A DNA stretch of 10,537 nt from Physocladia obscura (Eukaryota > Chytridiomycota > Chytridiomycetes > Chytridiales > Chytriomycetaceae): assembly GCA_027596945.1 (NCBI GenBank), contig JADGJH010001345.1:1-10537 (forward strand). The letters are read 5' to 3'. The notes under the pieces were generated by a model, which was given only the letters and a program-made list of their open reading frames with translations, was not told the DNA's origin and did not search any database. The translations under genes and the position numbers were made by a program. Numbering within the stretch: position 1 is the stretch's first letter; every line of letters begins with the position of its first letter. This document shows positions 7,590-10,537 of this stretch, one piece after another.

Positions 7590-8316
7590 CACTTTTGGGC
7601 AAGAAAATAAAACAACACCAACATTCCACCTAAAAATACATACTGCTGTTGCATTGGCGTCAAATTGGCCAGAATATTCGGGACCGCGATTGACGAAGGG
7701 ATTCCCAGTCCGCGATTCGCAGTTGGCGCACCAGACAAAGTGTGGCCACCCGATGATGGAAAACCACCCGACGAGCCGGAAGAGTGCGTGTTAACGAGTT
7801 GTTCAACTTTACCAATGTCGGCTCCAACAACTACGCATTCAATATTTTTAATATCAGGTATACTTATGACAATTTACCTTCAGCTAGTTTCGAGTTGCTT
7901 TTGAACAACATAAAAGTGGGCATCGCACGAACGCCATAAGTCGATGCGATACTTTTCATTTGGTCAACATCGACTTTGAGAAAGTTACAGTTTGTGTGTT
8001 TGGTGGAAAGAGCATCGAATCTGTTCGAAAACAGATTGTTAGGACTTGAAGCAACAAACAAGGAAGAAGAAGCAAAAATAGAAACCGCGGAGCAACGGCT
8101 TTACATGGCCCGCACCATGTTGCCTAGATGGATCGAATCAAGTCAAAACAAGAAAAAATAAGCTATTTTATTTTAATCACCGTAAAGTCGACAACGGTGA
8201 GTTTGGAGCTGGATATGTACTTTGAGAACTGTCGGCAGGATTGATCAAATTAGTAGTGAAATACAAAAATAAATGATAAATACCTCTGCTTCCGAAGTGA
8301 TGTTCATGGGTGCCAT
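7589..8316 (-). CDS. Thioredoxin with C-terminal membrane anchor, five exons, 167 aa
   Basis: Exons are 8316-8284, 8228-8181, 8123-8086, 8020-7878 and 7830-7589. The four GT-AG introns are 55, 57, 65 and 47 nt and all phases agree. Residues 1-100 form a thioredoxin domain: NITSEAEFSKYI, the beta strand LTVVDFTATW, the redox centre WCGPC at residues 30-34, KVDVD, and the cis-proline loop VRAMPTF with Pro74. CxxC thioredoxins reduce disulfides in partner proteins. A Gly/Ser/Pro-rich linker (about 103-145) follows. The last 17 residues are a hydrophobic segment, YVFLGGMLVLFYFLA, ending in QK at the C-terminus. There is no N-terminal signal peptide, so it should be tail-anchored with the redox domain in the cytosol, possibly on the ER or mitochondrial outer membrane. 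Met4 is an alternative start. The QNG1-type gene follows on the same strand. The family call is firm; the anchor is inferred from hydrophobicity. Confidence 0.9.
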
Positions 8317-8339
8317 TTTGAAAAAACAATATTTCTTCG

Positions 8340-9366
8340 CACTGATTTTATTTAATATTGTGTCCAACAACCCTTTTTCCTCACACACTCTTCCAATCTG
8401 TTATAAATAGAGAATAAAAGAGAATCACAAAGAGAATCATCAAATTCTTCCCATACTGCAAATATTTGGTCAATTAAAGCCTCTCTAGTCTGAAGCATCC
8501 CAAATTTCTTTTGTCTCCGAACCTTAAGAATATGCCATAAATTCTCTATTGGGTTCAGATCCGGGCTACTTTGGGGCCATTCCAGGACAGAAACGTGTTG
8601 TTCGGCCAGAAAATCCAAGACTGATTTGGCTTTGTCGCAAGACGCATTGTCCTGCATAAAGACCAAATCTACACCATACTCCTCCTTTGCTGCTTGTAAT
8701 TCCGGGATAAAATAGTTCTGCAGTGTTTTCTTGTAGGTGCCCTGATTTTGGCTGCCTTCAAGGGGCTGAGACCAAATCCACTGCAGCAACCCCAAAACAC
8801 AAATGAAAATTCACCTCCTGCAATTGATGATTTGTGGGCAAATCCTCACGAGCAACACTGGAGTGACATCTGCAGTACAGTTCTTGACTCTTGGGACACT
8901 TTCAGACTGTTGTTTCATAACTCCAGATTGTATCACACTCCAACAAATCCACATTATCAAGCTGAATCTTCACAAATTCAAGCCTTTTCTGTGGATTTTG
9001 CTCAGAAAGTAGAGATTTCTTCCAAAGTCAGTGGAGAATGAGGTTGTTTTCAAGCTCAAATCTGGTTGTTGATTTTGACAGGACAACAGATCCAGGTTCA
9101 AGGTGCTTCTCAAGCTCCACCTTAATGTCTCTGACAGGCATCATTGGATTTTCGGAGATGATTTTTTTGAGTTGGAGGCCTGTGTGGCCATCTGTGACTT
9201 TTTTGCAGAGGTGTGGTTTTGGGGGGCAAACCCTTGTTCTTCATGAACTCACAGTACCAAGAGCAGAGATTAGCAGAAGGCTTATTTAATTTCTCCACAA
9301 TGATATCCCAGTGGATGTGGACCTCGCATAAATCAAGGATGTACTTACTCTATTTTGCGTTCAGTG
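8340..9366 (-). mobile_element. Decayed Tc1/mariner element (DD34E)
   Basis: Transposase similarity runs on the minus strand from about 9325 to 8352. Candidate ends are CACTGA (8340-8345) and TCAGTG (9361-9366), in inverted orientation. The right end carries the AAAATAGAGTAAGTACA-type inner sequence common in Tc1-like termini, and the two inner halves are only loosely alike. A TA follows the right end (9367-9368), but no TA flanks the left end, so the target-site duplication is lost or the left boundary is misplaced. The length, about 1 kb, is a little short for an intact Tc1 element. The left end lies about 24 bp from the thioredoxin ATG. Confidence 0.7.
8352..9325 (-). pseudogene. Tc1-like transposase pseudogene, frameshifted
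   Basis: The last 147 codons (8795-8352) are open and carry the catalytic core: MQDNASCDKAK with the second Asp, then WPQSSPDLNPIENLW with the third acidic residue Glu, 34 residues later (DD34E). Upstream the similarity hops between frames: a helix-turn-helix remnant (IIVEKLNKPSA, GLPPKTTPL), ENPMMPVRDIKVELEKH, then WKKSLLSEQNPQKRLEFVK. The first catalytic Asp box reads WSYET near 8914-8926, where the family has WSDE, so this Asp is replaced by Tyr. With several frameshifts, internal stops and a missing catalytic residue, the enzyme is dead. An AAATAAA signal overlaps the stop region. Confidence 0.85.
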
Positions 9367-9369
9367 TAC

Positions 9370-10537
9370 ATTTTTTATTTTGTTCGATTTTTGTGGGTAC
9401 TTGCAACAGTAAAATTTATGGCGAAAATTCATTTTTTAGTGCATATGCTTTGACTTATTCACTTGATTTCCTGGTTGTTACAGACTTCTTCTGTCCCAGA
9501 AATTTCCACAGCCACAAACACACAACTACATATATTTTATTTTCAAAATATTTGGTAAGTGGGTGTTGAACAAAAACACCACAAAAATGCCAATTATCAG
9601 AAAAGGAGGGTATCATTAAATCTCAATCAAAAGCAAGGCAACCATTTTTTTATGGGTAATTTTGTATGTTAAAATAATTCAGTTTGGCAAAATGGATGTC
9701 TTCTTGATGACTAGCATTGTCTCTCAAATTACTTGCTTTTTTTTACCTTGTTTTTCAGACAGCATTTTGACTTCTGCTTCTTAAATTTTGGCACCATTCA
9801 CTTTATGAGCATCCTTGGCAGCCACTTTTGCCCCTTTCTTGCAGCTTTTACATCCTCACTCTCCTAAATATGTGTTCATTTGTGATTGAACTGTATAATC
9901 ATAATAAAATAAACCATATATTACCAAATCAGACAAATCCTGCAATAGTGCTCACAATCTTCATATTCTTCTGCTTCATAGTATCTTCTCACAAGTTTTC
10001 AAACTGTTCTTTACAGTACAAACCAAATTTCCTTGCAGGTAACAGACTTTTTTTACAAGAGAAAATTTTTCCAAAGAAATATAGTTGTTGTGGGGTCAGC
10101 AGCTGCGAGAACAAATTGTTCAGTTGATAAAAGGGCTTCTGTTTGCTGTGCTTGGTTTGGTATTGGAGTTCTTGGGCTGCCTCTGTCCACTGACTTTGTG
10201 TGCCATTGTTGTGTGTTTTGATGGTGTTGTTGTGGCTGTGGTTGTTGTTGCTGTTATTGCTGTTATTGTTCTGGTGTTGTTGTTGCAGTTTTGTTGAATT
10301 TGTTGAGTTGTGGGGTTTTTAAAAGGCACAAGAAAATCATTAATGGTGAGTTTGTTGCCTGTCATGTGACTAAAATTTGTGTCTGGCAGATTTTGGGACA
10401 GATTTTCTTTTTCAATAAATGAGGAGAGTATGAGCCCAATCTGCATTTCTGGCTGTCTGTTTTGTTGAAATCTGCATTACTCTGTGGTGGAGTGCATGAG
10501 ATAAAACCCAAAATATACCCTAACATCATTTTATTCC
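9370..10537. other. CpG-depleted, TG/CA-rich region without a supportable gene
   Basis: From about 9425 to the end I find a single CG dinucleotide (10105), while TG and CA are abundant. Minus-strand open stretches exist, for example 10446-10120, rich in Asn, Gln and Thr, but their composition follows the simple repeat and they show no domain. Nothing resembling an RNA gene or terminal inverted repeat was seen. It is probably old repeat-derived DNA. Confidence 0.5.
10217..10314. repeat. Degenerate (TTG)n/(CAA)n simple repeat
   Basis: An imperfect run of TTG/GTT/GCT triplets on the plus strand gives CAA/ACA repeats on the minus strand, encoding poly Asn/Thr-like stretches in frame. Interruptions are mostly single-base changes. 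Confidence 0.75.

Noticed and set aside
7555..8161. Plus-strand frames over the thioredoxin gene
   Set aside because: They are antisense to a five-exon gene whose CGPC and cis-Pro motifs are unmistakable.
8748..9569. Plus-strand frames of 69-118 codons over and beyond the Tc1 relic
   Set aside because: They are the reverse complement of decayed transposase or low-complexity flank, with no domain seen.
10120..10446. 108-codon minus-strand frame rich in Asn, Gln and Thr
   Set aside because: The composition is produced by the CAA/ACA simple repeat; no domain or splice context supports a gene.
1..10537. Prokaryotic operon, CRISPR array, tRNA or rRNA genes
   Set aside because: Introns interrupt the real genes, there are no spaced identical repeats, and no cloverleaf or rRNA-like sequence was seen.

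Overview
This is an animal-type nuclear genomic fragment, not a prokaryotic one. The recognisable proteins are split by many short GT-AG introns (47-66 nt in the best models). AATAAA signals sit at or just behind stop codons. Two places carry U-rich TTTTTTCAG / TTTTAG acceptors without a recognisable upstream exon, as expected for spliced-leader trans-splicing. Short introns, tight same-strand gene spacing and decayed Tc1 and tyrosine-recombinase elements suggest an AT-rich invertebrate, possibly a nematode. The sequence alone does not fix the species.

Layout. 1-560: broken tyrosine recombinase of a mobile element (+). 560-1740: CpG-free, AT-rich DNA with weak gag-like reading frames (-), unassigned. 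1776-3582: a four-exon FAD-dependent monooxygenase-like gene (-, 548 aa). 3590-4034: the 5' flank of that gene, then a possible small plus-strand exon pair. 4035-5500: AT-rich, almost CpG-free intergenic DNA ending in an (ATT)n microsatellite. 5551-6223: a tentative six-exon plus-strand membrane-protein model. 6320-7460 or 7553: a DUF2419 queuosine-salvage (QNG1-type) gene (-). 7589-8316: a five-exon thioredoxin with a C-terminal membrane anchor (-, 167 aa), just upstream of QNG1 on the same strand. 8340-9366: a decayed Tc1/mariner (DD34E) element whose end lies about 24 bp from the thioredoxin start codon. 9370-10537: CpG-depleted, TG/CA-rich DNA without a supportable gene.

The thioredoxin and QNG1 genes are head-to-tail with 36-129 nt between stop and start, so they may be co-transcribed. 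Thioredoxin handles thiol-disulfide exchange, here probably on a membrane face; QNG1 releases queuine from queuosine 5'-phosphate for tRNA modification. No direct pathway link is evident. The strongest window-wide pattern is a mosaic of CpG-retaining gene blocks and CpG-free repeat or intergenic blocks. The recombinase relic carries changes that look like CpG deamination at expected arginine codons, including the catalytic one. This suggests past cytosine methylation of mobile DNA.
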